Shown: positions 16,632-26,170, counted from the stretch's first letter. The stretch: 64,000 bases of DNA from Candidatus Enterococcus ferrettii (GCF_017377655.1 NZ_JAFREL010000047.1:1-64000); one strand, 5' to 3'. The notes: a model not told the origin generated them from the sequence alone. Numbers and translations: made by a program.

Positions 16632-17147
16632 ATGAAAACAGCGTTGATCGGCTTATTGGGCGTATTGGTCGGAGCAGCTATTGTCGGAATTGCTGCTGTT
16701 ATTTTTTTCAGATATATAGAAAGAAAAGATATTCGTAAAAGAGATCTGGAACATCGGGTGAAAGAAATCGAAACATTGAATCTTCTGAATAAAAAAATAA
16801 ATGAAGTGCTAGGAAAACGGAATGTTTTAATGGAAGACTATGCCCGTTTCAATTCTTTTGATGATTGTTATATTACTATTGATGACTTCATCTATCTTCA
16901 CTCATTTGCAGCACAAAATAATTTTTACTTGCCAAACTATTTAATTGAAGAGTTCTTCAAAAATATTTCGCAGCGGAAGTCTATTTTGTCGCCGGAAGAA
17001 ACCGTAAAAATGGGAGGCTACACCTATAAGGGTGGTCGTGTCGTGATGGAATCCTTTTCTGACGAATTGGTGGGAATCATTAATGAAAAGAAAAATCAGT
17101 TAAGTAAGCTGACGAAAAAACCACTCCATTATTTTGACGTAAAGTAA
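16632..17147 (+). CDS. Membrane-anchored protein of unknown function
   Basis: 171 residues. One N-terminal membrane helix (ALIGLLGVLVGAAIVGIAAVIFF) is followed by a charged, probably coiled-coil region (residues about 30-65) and a soluble part with FDDCYITIDDFIYLHSFAAQNN and MGGYTYKGGRVVMESFSDEL. I do not recognise the family. The ATG at 16632 lies after AGGAGG; the upstream in-frame start at 16617 is inside that region. It is the first gene of a same-strand run into the phosphodiesterase and miaA, so it may be co-transcribed with them. Confidence 0.7.
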   Translation: MKTALIGLLGVLVGAAIVGIAAVIFFRYIERKDIRKRDLEHRVKEIETLNLLNKKINEVLGKRNVLMEDYARFNSFDDCYITIDDFIYLHSFAAQNNFYLPNYLIEEFFKNISQRKSILSPEETVKMGGYTYKGGRVVMESFSDELVGIINEKKNQLSKLTKKPLHYFDVK

Positions 17148-17167
17148 AAAGTAAGAGGTGAGACTAC

Positions 17168-17902
17168 GTGACCTTAATTATGGCCCACCGTGGAAGCAGC
17201 GGAACACATCCAGAAAACACTTTGCCGGCCTTTGCAGAAGCTGTACGGGCAGGAGCAGATTGCATTGAGCTGGATGTTCATTTGACAAAAGACAAGCACC
17301 TGGTCGTGATTCACGATGAAAGTGTGGAACGAACAACTAATGGTAAAGGGCTGGTTCGCGAATTGACTTTGGAGGAAATCAAGAAGTTGGACGCGGGCAG
17401 CTGGTTTGCGAAAAAGTATCAAGCTACTAAAATTTCGACTTTGCAGGAGGTATTGAACCTGCTGCTGCAAATGCAATATCGTGGAATTTTGAACATTGAA
17501 ATTAAAACTGATAAGTACCATTATCCTAATATTGAAGCCGCATTGTCAGAGGTCATGCAGAGTCGTGATTGGCCGTTTACTTACTGGTATTCCAGCTTCA
17601 ATCTGGAATCTTTGCGAATTATGCACGAGATTGAAGCCGAGGCTCAGCTGGATTTGATTTTAAAGAAATCTCGGGCAAAGGTTGAAGCGGCTTTAGAAAT
17701 TGATTTTATCGAAGGCATTCATCCCAGCTATGAGTGGGTACAAGAGAATTTAGCGATGGTGGGGAGCTATCCGAAGCCGATTCGTCCATGGACAGTCAAT
17801 CTCTATCAATCGATGATTGAATGTATGGATCTGAATGTGGATGGGATGTTTACCGACTTTCCGGAAAAGGCACATCGAGTACGAAGCAGGATCAAGCGAT
17901 GA
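17168..17902 (+). CDS. Glycerophosphodiester phosphodiesterase, cytoplasmic
   Basis: 244 residues, GDPD TIM-barrel, hydrolysing glycerophosphodiesters to glycerol-3-phosphate and an alcohol. Signature residues appear early: AHRGSSGTHPENTLPAF (catalytic His and Glu), ELDVHLTKD (metal-binding Glu/Asp) and VVIHDESVERTTNG (second His). There is no signal peptide, so it acts in the cytoplasm, probably in phospholipid or teichoic-acid recycling. GTG start behind AAGAGGTG. Its stop overlaps the miaA start (ATGA), implying coupled translation. Confidence 0.9.
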   Translation: MTLIMAHRGSSGTHPENTLPAFAEAVRAGADCIELDVHLTKDKHLVVIHDESVERTTNGKGLVRELTLEEIKKLDAGSWFAKKYQATKISTLQEVLNLLLQMQYRGILNIEIKTDKYHYPNIEAALSEVMQSRDWPFTYWYSSFNLESLRIMHEIEAEAQLDLILKKSRAKVEAALEIDFIEGIHPSYEWVQENLAMVGSYPKPIRPWTVNLYQSMIECMDLNVDGMFTDFPEKAHRVRSRIKR

Positions 17903-18819
17903 AGAAAGTAATCGCAATTGTTGGTCCGACAGCTGTTGGCAAGACTAGCTTAAGTATTGAACTTGCTAAGCGTTTTAATGGAGAAATCATCAGCGGTGAT
18001 TCGATGCAGGTATATCGTACCTTGGATATAGGTACGGCCAAGGTAACCTCAGAAGAGATGGAAGGGGTTCCTCATCATCTAATTGATGTGCGCGACATCA
18101 CTGAAAGCTATTCTGCAGCTGATTTTCAAGTTGCTGCGAGACAAAAAATTGAAGAGATTTACCAACGGGGGAAGTTGCCAATTGTTGTAGGCGGCACTGG
18201 ACTTTATATTCAATCTTTATTGTGGGATTATAAGCTGGGCAATGAGAACCAGCAGGAAGATCCTTCATTGCGGGAAAAATATGCCGCTTTTGCTGAAGAG
18301 CATGGCAAGCAAGCCTTGTGGGAGAAGCTGGCAGCACTGGATCCTTTGGCAGCTGAGAAAATCCATTTTAATAATTTGAAAAAGGTTATTCGAGCTTTAG
18401 AAGTTTATCAGCTTACTGGACATTCAATTTTAACTCCGAAAGAAACACCGAAATTATTGTATGATGCGTATTTGATCGGACTTGATACGGATCGTACGGT
18501 CTTGTATCAGAGAATTAATCAACGGGTGGATTTAATGATGCAACAGGGTGTACTGGAAGAAGCCGAGAAGCTGTTCCCTTTCAAGGATCAGCAAGCTGCT
18601 CAAGGCATTGGCTATAAAGAATTCTTTCCCTTTTTCGAAGGGGAGCTATCGTTAGAGCAGGCTGTTGAAGATGTGAAGCAACAGTCCAGACGATACGCTA
18701 AACGCCAGCTGACTTGGTTTCGTAATCGGATGCCGGTCTACTGGTTTGATTTAGTTCAGCACTCGGATGAGACCGTAAAAATAGAATCAGCCATTGCGCA
18801 ATGGCTCGAGGAGGGATAA
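17899..18819 (+). CDS. miaA: tRNA dimethylallyltransferase
   Basis: 306 residues. It adds the isopentenyl group to A37 of tRNAs reading U-starting codons. The P-loop GPTAVGKTS is at residues 9-17, followed by GDSMQVYRTLDIGTAK and VGGTGLYIQSLL, all diagnostic of MiaA. The ATG at 17899 overlaps the preceding stop; longer reading-frame starts upstream add non-homologous sequence. Followed after 3 bp by hflX, the common miaA-hflX arrangement (hfq is absent here). Confidence 0.97.
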   Translation: MKKVIAIVGPTAVGKTSLSIELAKRFNGEIISGDSMQVYRTLDIGTAKVTSEEMEGVPHHLIDVRDITESYSAADFQVAARQKIEEIYQRGKLPIVVGGTGLYIQSLLWDYKLGNENQQEDPSLREKYAAFAEEHGKQALWEKLAALDPLAAEKIHFNNLKKVIRALEVYQLTGHSILTPKETPKLLYDAYLIGLDTDRTVLYQRINQRVDLMMQQGVLEEAEKLFPFKDQQAAQGIGYKEFFPFFEGELSLEQAVEDVKQQSRRYAKRQLTWFRNRMPVYWFDLVQHSDETVKIESAIAQWLEEG

Positions 18820-18822
18820 GTC

Positions 18823-20067
18823 ATGTCAGAGAGAGTTATTCTTGTCGGAGTAGAAACAGAAGAAAATAAACAGAATTATCTGGAATCCATGCAGGAATTA
18901 GCTGGGTTGACCAAGACCGCTCATGGAGAGATTGTTTTTTCTATGACGCAAAAACGTCCCAGAGTAGATCGTCAAACAATCATTGGTAAGGGGAAAGTAG
19001 AAGAGCTGACTCAATTAGTGGATGCCCACGAAGCTGAGCTGGTTATTTTCAACCATGCGATGACCCCCAGACAAAGTCAAACCGTAGAAGACATTGTTGG
19101 TGTGCCAGTAATTGACCGGATTCAACTGATTTTGGATATTTTTGCGCAGCGAGCGCGTTCCAAAGAGGGCAAGCTGCAGGTAGAGCTGGCTCAGTTAAGC
19201 TACCTGCTGCCTCGTCTTATGGGACAGGGCCATAGTTTGTCACGACTTGGCGGAGGGATTGGAACAAGGGGTCCTGGGGAAACCAAGCTGGAAACGGACC
19301 GTCGTCATATCCGTAACCGTATTTCTGCAATCAAAAAAGAATTGAAGAATGTCGAAGCTCATCGTGAACGCAGTCGCCAAAAGCGGCAACAGTCAAATAT
19401 TTTTCAAATGGGCTTGATAGGGTACACCAATGCTGGCAAGTCGACGATCTTGAATTTATTGACCAATGCGGAGACGTACTCTAAGGATCAGTTATTTGCG
19501 ACCCTGGATCCGTTGACTAAGAAATGGCAATTGCCGCAAGGAATGCAAACTACCATTACTGATACTGTTGGCTTCATTCAAGATTTGCCAACGCAATTGA
19601 TTGACGCCTTTCACTCTACTCTTGAAGAGAGTAAGGGGATGGACTTGCTGCTGCACGTAGTGGATGCTAGTTCAGAGGACCGCCTGCAGCAAGAGCAAAC
19701 AGTTATGACTTTGCTGAAGGATTTGGAAATGGATGATATCCCAATTTTAACCATTTACAATAAAGCCGACCGGATTGATCCTTTTAGTTTTACGCCAACC
19801 TTGTTTCCTAATACTTTGATTTCGGCTAAGTCCAGTAAAGGTAAAGAAGTCTTGGCTGAAGCAATCAAAAAAGAAATCATGGAACTGCTGGAACCTTATT
19901 TATTAACAATTAAGGCCGAAGATGGGCAGTCTCTAAATGCAGTTCGACGAGAAAGCTTAGTATTGAGTGAAACATTTGAAGAAGAAAAAGAAGTTTATCA
20001 AGTTCGTGGCTTTGCGAAGCGGAGTTCCGTTTGGATAAGGAGAATGGATGATGAGTTGGACGGCTAA
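18823..20067 (+). CDS. hflX: Ribosome-associated GTPase HflX
   Basis: 414 residues. The N-terminal HflX domain (KTAHGEIVFSMTQKRPRVD, IIGKGKVEEL) carries a glycine-rich linker (RLGGGIGTRGPGETKLETD). The GTPase domain has G1 GYTNAGKST at about 200-208, G3 DTVGF and G4 NKAD. HflX splits stalled or stressed ribosomes and is tied to heat and antibiotic tolerance. The binding site GAGGGATAAG precedes the ATG. The last 20 bp overlap the ynbB start. Confidence 0.96.
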   Translation: MSERVILVGVETEENKQNYLESMQELAGLTKTAHGEIVFSMTQKRPRVDRQTIIGKGKVEELTQLVDAHEAELVIFNHAMTPRQSQTVEDIVGVPVIDRIQLILDIFAQRARSKEGKLQVELAQLSYLLPRLMGQGHSLSRLGGGIGTRGPGETKLETDRRHIRNRISAIKKELKNVEAHRERSRQKRQQSNIFQMGLIGYTNAGKSTILNLLTNAETYSKDQLFATLDPLTKKWQLPQGMQTTITDTVGFIQDLPTQLIDAFHSTLEESKGMDLLLHVVDASSEDRLQQEQTVMTLLKDLEMDDIPILTIYNKADRIDPFSFTPTLFPNTLISAKSSKGKEVLAEAIKKEIMELLEPYLLTIKAEDGQSLNAVRRESLVLSETFEEEKEVYQVRGFAKRSSVWIRRMDDELDG

Positions 20068-21316
20068 TTTAGCCCCTGAGTTAGTAAAAACAATTGATAA
20101 AGTTGATCAAAAAATTGAACCGGCTTTAAAAAAAGTGAGAGAAACGGCGCTCTCCAATCAAGCAAAGGTTTTAGCCGCCTTTCGGGAACAGCACGTGTCA
20201 GAAAGTCATTTTTTGCCATCAACCGGTTATGGCAATGACGATTTAGGTCGGGATACGTTAGAAGCAGTTTATGCCCAAACTTTTGGTGCTGAAGCGGCAT
20301 TAGTACGTCCTCAGCTTGTTTCGGGAACTCATGCTATTTCGACTGCTTTGTTTGGTGTTTTGCGTCCTGGAGATGATCTGCTTTATATTACCGGGACACC
20401 TTACGACACATTGCTGGAAGTTATTGGAACCCAAGGCAATGGGATTGGCTCAATGAAAGAGTATCAAATTGGCTATGATGAAGTTGCCTTATTAGAAGAT
20501 GGATCAGTGGATTTTGAGGGCGTGAAGCAAAAATTAACTGAGAATACTAAAGTGATAGCGATTCAGCGTTCGCGCGGCTATGCCGCTCGTCCTTCTTTTA
20601 CGATCAATAAGATCAAAGAGATGTGCGACTTTGTTAAAACAGTCGCACCTGAAGCAGTTATTTTTGTCGATAATTGTTATGGGGAGTTTGCGGAATTGCT
20701 GGAACCAACTCAAGTTGGGGCTGACTTGATGGCTGGTTCCTTGATTAAGAATCCTGGTGGTGGTATTGCTAAAACCGGCGGCTACCTTGCCGGTAAAAAA
20801 GAGATCGTTGAACGTTGTGCTTATCGCTTAACTACGCCAGGAGTTGGTGCGGAAGGTGGAGCGATGCTAGGCAATGTTTATGATATGCTGCAAGGGTTTT
20901 TCTTAGCCCCTCACGTAGTTGGTCAAGCGATTCAAGGAGCGATCTTTTCTTCAGCACTGTTAGCAGAATATCAAATTGAATCCACCCCTAAGTGGGACGA
21001 TCCCCGCACCGATTTGATTCAATTGGTAGAGTTAAAGGAGCGAGATGCCATGATTCGCTTTTGTCAGTCTATTCAAAAATTCTCACCGATTGATGCTTAT
21101 GTAGCGCCGATTCCTTCTTACATGGCGGGCTATGAGGATGATATTATTATGGCAGCTGGAACTTTTGTTCAAGGTGCCAGCATTGAATTAAGTGCGGATG
21201 GGCCTTTACGTGAACCGTATTCTCTTTACCTGCAGGGCGGTTTAACTTTTGAGCATGTGAAGGTAGCCGTTTCAAATGCAGTGAATGATGTTTATCATCA
21301 GTCTAAGGCTGAATAA
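20048..21316 (+). CDS. ynbB: PLP-dependent methionine gamma-lyase-like protein (YnbB family)
   Basis: 422 residues, of the family once labelled aluminium resistance protein, related to cystathionine and methionine gamma-lyases. The PLP fold is visible: RPQLVSGTHAISTALFG, FVDNCYGEF and the Schiff-base lysine region GSLIKNPGGGIAKTGGY. The physiological substrate is not settled. Two consecutive ATG codons (20048, 20051) follow AAGGAG. The hflX-ynbB-glnR-glnA order is also seen in Bacillus, supporting the assignment. A wobble-paired terminator follows. Confidence 0.9.
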   Translation: MMSWTANLAPELVKTIDKVDQKIEPALKKVRETALSNQAKVLAAFREQHVSESHFLPSTGYGNDDLGRDTLEAVYAQTFGAEAALVRPQLVSGTHAISTALFGVLRPGDDLLYITGTPYDTLLEVIGTQGNGIGSMKEYQIGYDEVALLEDGSVDFEGVKQKLTENTKVIAIQRSRGYAARPSFTINKIKEMCDFVKTVAPEAVIFVDNCYGEFAELLEPTQVGADLMAGSLIKNPGGGIAKTGGYLAGKKEIVERCAYRLTTPGVGAEGGAMLGNVYDMLQGFFLAPHVVGQAIQGAIFSSALLAEYQIESTPKWDDPRTDLIQLVELKERDAMIRFCQSIQKFSPIDAYVAPIPSYMAGYEDDIIMAAGTFVQGASIELSADGPLREPYSLYLQGGLTFEHVKVAVSNAVNDVYHQSKAE

Positions 21317-21331
21317 AATTTACTGAAAAAC

Positions 21332-21361
21332 AGGCGTTTCCTATCGGGAGACGTCTATTTT
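21332..21361 (+). terminator. Terminator after ynbB
   Basis: AGGCGTTTCC (21332-21341) pairs with GGAGACGTCT (21347-21356) through two wobble pairs; then ATTTTTAT. Confidence 0.7.
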
Positions 21362-21403
21362 TATGTCGTTCAAAGAGTCATGTTAGAAAATTATTTGCGT
21401 CTA

Positions 21404-21456
21404 TGTAAGAAAATCTAACATTTGCGGTTGACAACTGGTCTAATGCTTGGTATCCT
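21404..21456 (+). promoter_or_regulatory. glnRA promoter with GlnR/TnrA-type operator
   Basis: TGTAAGAAAATCTAACA (21404-21420) matches TGTNA-N7-TNACA exactly. It lies just upstream of -35 TTGACA (21428-21433), a 17-nt spacer and -10 TATCCT (21451-21456). A half-site TGTTA sits at 21381. This supports autoregulation of glnRA by GlnR under nitrogen sufficiency. Confidence 0.88.
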
Positions 21457-21489
21457 ATTTTCAACATTAAGAAACAAGGAGGATATTTG

Positions 21490-21870
21490 ATGCGGGAGAA
21501 AGAATTGCGTCGTTCATTAGCTGTTTTTCCAATTGGTACAGTTATGAAATTAACTGATTTAACTGCTAGGCAGATCCGTTATTACGAAGAACAAGAATTA
21601 ATCCATCCAGAGCGGAGCGAAGGCAACCGCAGAATGTATTCTCTGAATGACATTGATGTGCTTCTGGAAATTAAGGATTATTTATCAGACGGTCTGAATA
21701 TGGCTGGAATTAAACGAGTGTATCAAATGCGCCAGGACGAAGAAAAAGCGGCCAGAGAAAAGCCGCCGTTGACCGACAAAGATGTTCGTCGAATCTTCTA
21801 TGATGAAATGCTGACCCAAAGCGGGTTAAGTCAACAACATCCATATCAATCGCAAGGGCCAAAGCTTTAG
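21490..21870 (+). CDS. glnR: Nitrogen regulator GlnR (MerR family)
   Basis: 126 residues. The N-terminal MerR-type winged helix (FPIGTVMKLTDLTARQIRYYEEQELI) is followed by a dimerisation helix and a C-terminal tail (DEMLTQSGLSQ) that in GlnR senses feedback-inhibited glutamine synthetase. It represses glnRA and nitrogen genes when glutamine is plentiful. The ATG at 21490 follows AAGGAGG; the in-frame TTG one codon earlier is less likely. Directly upstream of glnA, with a matching operator. Confidence 0.97.
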   Translation: MREKELRRSLAVFPIGTVMKLTDLTARQIRYYEEQELIHPERSEGNRRMYSLNDIDVLLEIKDYLSDGLNMAGIKRVYQMRQDEEKAAREKPPLTDKDVRRIFYDEMLTQSGLSQQHPYQSQGPKL

Positions 21871-21914
21871 TGGTTGTGGAATAATAAAAAAATGAAGCGT
21901 AAGGAAGGGATACT

Positions 21915-23255
21915 ATGCCAAAGAGAGATTTATCAGTTGAGGACATTAAAAAAATCGTTGAGGAAGAGAACGTCCGCTTTTTACGTTTAATGTTCACCGA
22001 TATTTTAGGAACAATTAAAAACGTAGAAGTACCAGTAAGCCAATTAGAAAAAGTGTTAAGCAACAAAATGATGTTTGACGGTTCTTCTATTGAAGGATTC
22101 GTTCGGATCGAAGAAAGTGATATGTATCTATATCCAGACTTGACTACTTGGATGATCTTCCCATGGGAAAGCGAACACGGCAAGGTTGGACGTTTGATCT
22201 GTGACATCTACAATCCAGACGGTTCACCATTTGCAGGAGATCCTCGCGGAAACCTAAAACGTGTATTGGCTGGTATGGATGAATTTGGCTTTACCTCTTT
22301 CAACTTAGGACCAGAACCTGAATTCTTCTTATTCAAATTAGATGAATGTGGCGATCCTACATTAGACTTGAATGATAAAGGTGGATACTTCGATTTTGCT
22401 CCGACTGACCTTGGCGAAAACTGCCGACGCGATATCGTGTTAGAATTAGAAAGCCTAGGCTTTGAAGTAGAAGCCTCTCACCACGAGGTAGCTCCTGGTC
22501 AACACGAAATTGATTTCAAATATGCCGATGCAATCGAAGCTTGTGACAATATCCAAACCTTCAAGCTGGTTGTTAAAACAATTGCTCGCAAACATGGTCT
22601 GCACGCAACCTTCATGCCAAAACCTTTATACGGAATCAATGGTTCAGGTATGCATTGCAACATGTCATTGTTTAACGACGAAGGCAATGTCTTTTATGAT
22701 GAAGATGGTCCAATGCAATTAAGCGACATTGCTTACCAGTTTTTAGCTGGTCTATTGAAACACGCTCGTGCTTACACAGCAGTATGTAATCCAATTGTTA
22801 ACTCTTACAAGCGCTTAGTACCAGGATTTGAAGCACCTGTATACGTAGCATGGAGCGGTCGTAACCGTTCACCATTGATCCGTGTACCTGAATCTCGCGG
22901 ACTTTCTACTCGATTAGAATTGCGTTCTGTTGACCCAGCTGCAAATCCTTATATGACAATGGCAGTATTATTGGAAGCCGGCTTAGACGGTATCCGCAAC
23001 AAATTAACACCGCCAGCAGCTGTTGACCGCAACATTTATGTAATGACAGAAGAAGAACGTAAAGAAGCACAAATCCTTGATTTACCTTCAACTATCCACA
23101 ACGCAATTAAAGCTTTGCGTGAAAACCAAGTAATGATGGATGCTTTAGGTTCACACATCTACAACAACTTCTCGGAAGCGAAGAAGATTGAATGGGCAGC
23201 GTTCCGTCAAACGGTGTCTGAGTGGGAACGTGAGCAGTACCTAGAATTATATTAA
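21915..23255 (+). CDS. glnA: Glutamine synthetase, type I
   Basis: 446 residues, the short GSI-alpha length of Firmicutes, without the adenylylation insert. It makes glutamine from glutamate, ammonia and ATP as a dodecamer. Characteristic parts are [10 protein letters not shown], the ATP/Mn region [22 protein letters not shown], and the substrate-loop [16 protein letters not shown]. It forms an operon with glnR and ends at a strong terminator. Codon use is clearly biased toward preferred codons, consistent with high expression. Confidence 0.98.
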   Translation: MPKRDLSVEDIKKIVEEENVRFLRLMFTDILGTIKNVEVPVSQLEKVLSNKMMFDGSSIEGFVRIEESDMYLYPDLTTWMIFPWESEHGKVGRLICDIYNPDGSPFAGDPRGNLKRVLAGMDEFGFTSFNLGPEPEFFLFKLDECGDPTLDLNDKGGYFDFAPTDLGENCRRDIVLELESLGFEVEASHHEVAPGQHEIDFKYADAIEACDNIQTFKLVVKTIARKHGLHATFMPKPLYGINGSGMHCNMSLFNDEGNVFYDEDGPMQLSDIAYQFLAGLLKHARAYTAVCNPIVNSYKRLVPGFEAPVYVAWSGRNRSPLIRVPESRGLSTRLELRSVDPAANPYMTMAVLLEAGLDGIRNKLTPPAAVDRNIYVMTEEERKEAQILDLPSTIHNAIKALRENQVMMDALGSHIYNNFSEAKKIEWAAFRQTVSEWEREQYLELY

Positions 23256-23270
23256 TCCCTAACTTACGGA

Positions 23271-23310
23271 AAGACCTAGTGAAGAATCCCTCTTCACTAG
23301 GTCTTTTTTT
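23271..23310 (+). terminator. glnA terminator
   Basis: A perfect 15-bp stem (AAGACCTAGTGAAGA at 23271-23285, TCTTCACTAGGTCTT at 23291-23305), 5-nt loop, T tail. Confidence 0.93.
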
Positions 23311-23374
23311 CGTTTCCAAAGTAGTCAAAACAACCCCATGGCTGTAAAGGAACTCTGCGAGTTGTTGGAAAAAA

Positions 23375-23924
23375 AGCCATGCCGGTGTTTGCCAAGAAAA
23401 AGGGATTAATGCTTTAACGGTTGCTGCAAAAGTGATCACCCAACTGCCGATGGGAAGAGTCGATGAAGAAACGACCTGTAATATCGGAGTCGTACAAGGC
23501 GGCAGTGCCACAAATGTAGTGATGGGCGAGGTCGAGATGCAATTTGAGGCCCGCAGTTTTGATCGGTTAAAAATTAGAAAAATTGATCGAGCAGGTGAAA
23601 ACTGAATTCCAAACAGTTTGTCAGGCCAACGGAGCTATTTTTGAAGAGACACTAAGTTATGGAACACCAGGCTATACCATCGATGATCAAAATGCCTTAA
23701 TTGTATCTTTTCAAAAGGCCTGTAAAAAACAAGGTGTCAGCTATCAAGGAGCGGCCTGTGGCGGCGGAAGCAATACCAATGTGTATCGCATGAGGGGAAT
23801 AAATGCTGTCAACCTGTCGACAAATATGAAAAATATTCATTCGACAGATGAAAGTATTGCTGAAGCAGATTTACATCAAATGCTGGAAATATTGCTTTCA
23901 CTAGTCGAAAAATTTATCAATTAA
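23375..23924 (+). pseudogene. M20-family (peptidase T-like) metallopeptidase remnant
   Basis: Only the C-terminal half survives. Coherent homology begins at the dimerisation-domain motif SHAGV (23375), runs through INALTVAAKVITQLP and VVQGGSATNVV, then shifts frame at an A5 run (23569-23573; one extra A) and continues as LEKLIEQVKTEF through GGGSNTNVYRMRGINAVNLSTNM to FIN. The catalytic domain's N-terminal half and the start are missing; the remnant begins about 65 bp after the glnA terminator, suggesting a deletion there. The family is that of YqjE/PepT-like tripeptidases. It has its own terminator at 23934-23964. Confidence 0.85.
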
Positions 23925-23933
23925 AGAACAGAC

Positions 23934-23964
23934 AAAAAGCAGTGGCACGAGTCCGCTGCTTTTT
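23934..23964 (+). terminator. Terminator after M20 remnant
   Basis: AAAAAGCAGTGG (23934-23945) and CCGCTGCTTTTT (23953-23964), one wobble pair, 7-nt loop. Confidence 0.75.
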
Positions 23965-24001
23965 GTTGTTGAAGAAGTTTAAATATATAAGTGACGGCTG
24001 A

Positions 24002-24826
24002 TCATTCAGCTTGGCGGGCATTCTCAGCATCGATCGAAGCATTCTGCGCATCTACTTCGGCTTGCATCCGTAAACGTTCGGCTTCCTCTTCATCTGCGTA
24101 ACGAGCGTTTTCAGCATCAGCTGAAGCCTGTTGTTCCGCCGCTCGGCGCTGAGACTCTGCCTCCCAACTAGCATTGTCAGCATCAATTGAGGCTCTAGCT
24201 TCAGCGTATTCTCGTGAAGCTTCCGCTTCTTGAGAGGCTTGCTGTTCACTAAGGAAGGCTTCTAAGGAAGCATTTTGTTCATCAATTGACTGTTGATAAG
24301 TATTTTCAGTAGAAGACGACTCTAAACTGCTGGAAGAAGTCGAACTGGAAGTTTTAGTCGTTGTTGTTGTAGTGTCAGTTGTCTTTGAGCTGCTTTTAGT
24401 TTTTTTATAGGGTTTCAAAATAAGTTTTTCCCCCGTTTTTTCAGGAGTCAGCACTAAATTTTTATTGTCCTTTTTAATGGTATAATCATTATCTAGGTCA
24501 AGGTCCTTGTTTTTAAGGTGGATACTGTTACCTTTTAAGGAGTATTGAACTTTAAATTTCATGTTTTCTAACAACTGCTTCCCGAAATCTTCCCCCATTT
24601 TTTCCCACTCGTTGGAGGATTCAGACTCCATATCCGAAGTATCAAAGGACAGTGTCATTACCTCGTTGCTGAAAGTAGCCAAGTAATTGATGGACTCATC
24701 ATTCTTTTTGATATCCAATTGCCAGTCATGTGCTTTTAAATCTTCTACAGTCACTTTACTGCTGCAGCCTGCGAGCAAAAAAGTAATCACTAATACGAAA
24801 CAAACGCTCCCCAGCTTTTTCATCAT
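24002..24826 (-). CDS. Lipoprotein with Ser/Thr linker and helical repeat tail
   Basis: 274 residues. A lipobox (FLLAGCSS) places the acylated Cys about residue 21. Residues about 25-140 look like a compact beta-rich domain. A Lys/Ser/Thr-rich linker (TTDTTTTTTKTSSS) leads to a C-terminal helical segment of about 85 residues. There, units of the kind DAENAR, DADNASWE, DAQNAS recur among Glu- and Gln-rich sequence, giving a charged coiled coil. I do not recognise a function. The second ATG pair (24826) follows AAGGAAAA, whereas the upstream start at 24868 would place 14 non-signal residues ahead of the leader. Confidence 0.75.
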   Translation of the reverse strand: MMKKLGSVCFVLVITFLLAGCSSKVTVEDLKAHDWQLDIKKNDESINYLATFSNEVMTLSFDTSDMESESSNEWEKMGEDFGKQLLENMKFKVQYSLKGNSIHLKNKDLDLDNDYTIKKDNKNLVLTPEKTGEKLILKPYKKTKSSSKTTDTTTTTTKTSSSTSSSSLESSSTENTYQQSIDEQNASLEAFLSEQQASQEAEASREYAEARASIDADNASWEAESQRRAAEQQASADAENARYADEEEAERLRMQAEVDAQNASIDAENARQAE

Positions 24827-25134
24827 TTTTCCTTCTTTCCGTTGATTATGAGTAAATTTTATCATCAATTTTGCTAACTGAATAGACTTATGTGAACCTT
24901 CTCATAGCAGAAAAGAATGGATAAAGACCGGAAAATCTTTTTCCAAAATAGTTGTTAAAAAAATTTATTCATTCAGTCATGTTCGAGCAAAAAGCTTAGC
25001 TTATCAAGCAGGTTTTAATGGAATCCTGAAGAAAAAGGTGGAAAGTCCGGGATAAATGAATTCAATATTTGTAAGTTGGTGCTTCTTTTAGTAAAATGGT
25101 AAGTGTGAAAACTTTGAGAAAGAGGTGTAGCTTT
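24827..25134. other. Divergent intergenic region before ireB
   Basis: 308 bp between the lipoprotein and ireB. AT-rich; no gene, compelling promoter or structured RNA that I can defend. Confidence 0.5.
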
Positions 25135-25404
25135 ATGGGATATACAGATGAAACAGTCCGTTTTGATTTTGATGACAATCGCAAGAAAGAAATCAGCGAG
25201 ACGTTAACGATCGTCTATAATGCTTTAGCAGAAAAAGGATACAACCCAATCAACCAAATCGTTGGGTATTTATTATCAGGAGATCCGGCGTATATTCCAC
25301 GTTACCAAGATGCGCGTAACCTGATTCGCCGTCACGAGCGTGATGAAGTGATGGAAGTATTAGTGAAATACTATCTATCTAACCACGGTATCGATCTTCC
25401 ATGA
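25135..25404 (+). CDS. ireB: IreB family regulatory phosphoprotein
   Basis: 89 residues, exactly the UPF0297/IreB length ([43 protein letters not shown]). In E. faecalis IreB is phosphorylated by the kinase IreK on N-terminal threonines and negatively influences cephalosporin resistance; the N-terminal Thr4 and Thr7 region is present. The ATG lies 9 nt after AGAAAGAGG; an in-frame TTG-type extension upstream is unsupported. It overlaps ruvX by 4 bp in the conserved ireB-ruvX-DUF1292 order. Confidence 0.95.
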   Translation: MGYTDETVRFDFDDNRKKEISETLTIVYNALAEKGYNPINQIVGYLLSGDPAYIPRYQDARNLIRRHERDEVMEVLVKYYLSNHGIDLP

Positions 25405-25829
25405 GAATCATGGGATTAGACGTTGGTTCCAAAACGGTGGGTGTTGCAGTAAGCGACCCATTTGGATGGACCGCACAAGGAATTGAGATCATCCGAATTA
25501 ACGAACACAAAGGTGAATTCGGTTTTGAACGATTAAAGGAATTGGTTAAGGAATACAACGTTGACCGATTTGTAGTGGGCCTGCCCAAAAATATGAATAA
25601 TTCCATCGGACCTCGTGCTGAGGCTTCGATGGAATATGGCGAAAAGATCAAAGAACTTTTTGATCTGCCTGTTGAGTATCAAGATGAGCGCTTAACGACC
25701 GTTCAAGCTGAACGTATGTTGGTCGAGCAAGCTGATGCATCACGTTCCAAACGAAAAAAAGTGATTGATAAAGTTGCTGCAGTGATGATTTTACAAAATT
25801 ATCTCGATCGAACCAGCAATAAATTTTAG
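25401..25829 (+). CDS. ruvX: Holliday junction resolvase-like YqgF/RuvX
   Basis: 142 residues, RNase H-like fold. Starts with [19 protein letters not shown] (first catalytic Asp), then VVGLPKNMN and [12 protein letters not shown] (second acidic site), ending with a helical [17 protein letters not shown]. In other bacteria this protein processes the 5' end of pre-16S rRNA; a resolvase role is the older annotation. Translationally coupled to ireB (ATGA overlap) and followed by the DUF1292 gene after 15 bp. Confidence 0.96.
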   Translation: MRIMGLDVGSKTVGVAVSDPFGWTAQGIEIIRINEHKGEFGFERLKELVKEYNVDRFVVGLPKNMNNSIGPRAEASMEYGEKIKELFDLPVEYQDERLTTVQAERMLVEQADASRSKRKKVIDKVAAVMILQNYLDRTSNKF

Positions 25830-25844
25830 AAAAGAGGAAAGTAA

Positions 25845-26156
25845 ATGGCACACGAACACACTCATGACCATGATCACGATCACGAACATGAAATGATTAC
25901 ATTGGTGGATGATGAAGGAAATGAAACCCTGTATGAAATCTTACTAACAATTGACGGACAAGAAGAATTTAACCGTAATTATGTATTGCTTTATCCTGCG
26001 GGTGCCCCAGAGGACGAAGATGTTGAATTGCAAGCTTACGCATACGTAGAAAACGAAGATGGCAGCGAAGGTGAATTGCTGCAAATTGAAACGGATGCTG
26101 AATGGGACATGATTGAAGAAGTCTTCAACACGTTCATGGCTGAAGAAGAAGAATAG
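25845..26156 (+). CDS. yrzB: DUF1292 (YrzB) protein with His-rich N-terminus
   Basis: 103 residues, very acidic (EEEE tail, [15 protein letters not shown] core typical of DUF1292/UPF0473). The first 16 residues are a His/Asp/Glu run ([14 protein letters not shown]) that could bind zinc or other metals. Function is unknown, but the gene is conserved with ireB and ruvX across Firmicutes. The binding site GAAAAGAGGAAAG precedes the ATG. A strong terminator ends the three-gene operon. Confidence 0.92.
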   Translation: MAHEHTHDHDHDHEHEMITLVDDEGNETLYEILLTIDGQEEFNRNYVLLYPAGAPEDEDVELQAYAYVENEDGSEGELLQIETDAEWDMIEEVFNTFMAEEEE

Positions 26157-26170
26157 AAATAAGACCTTAT

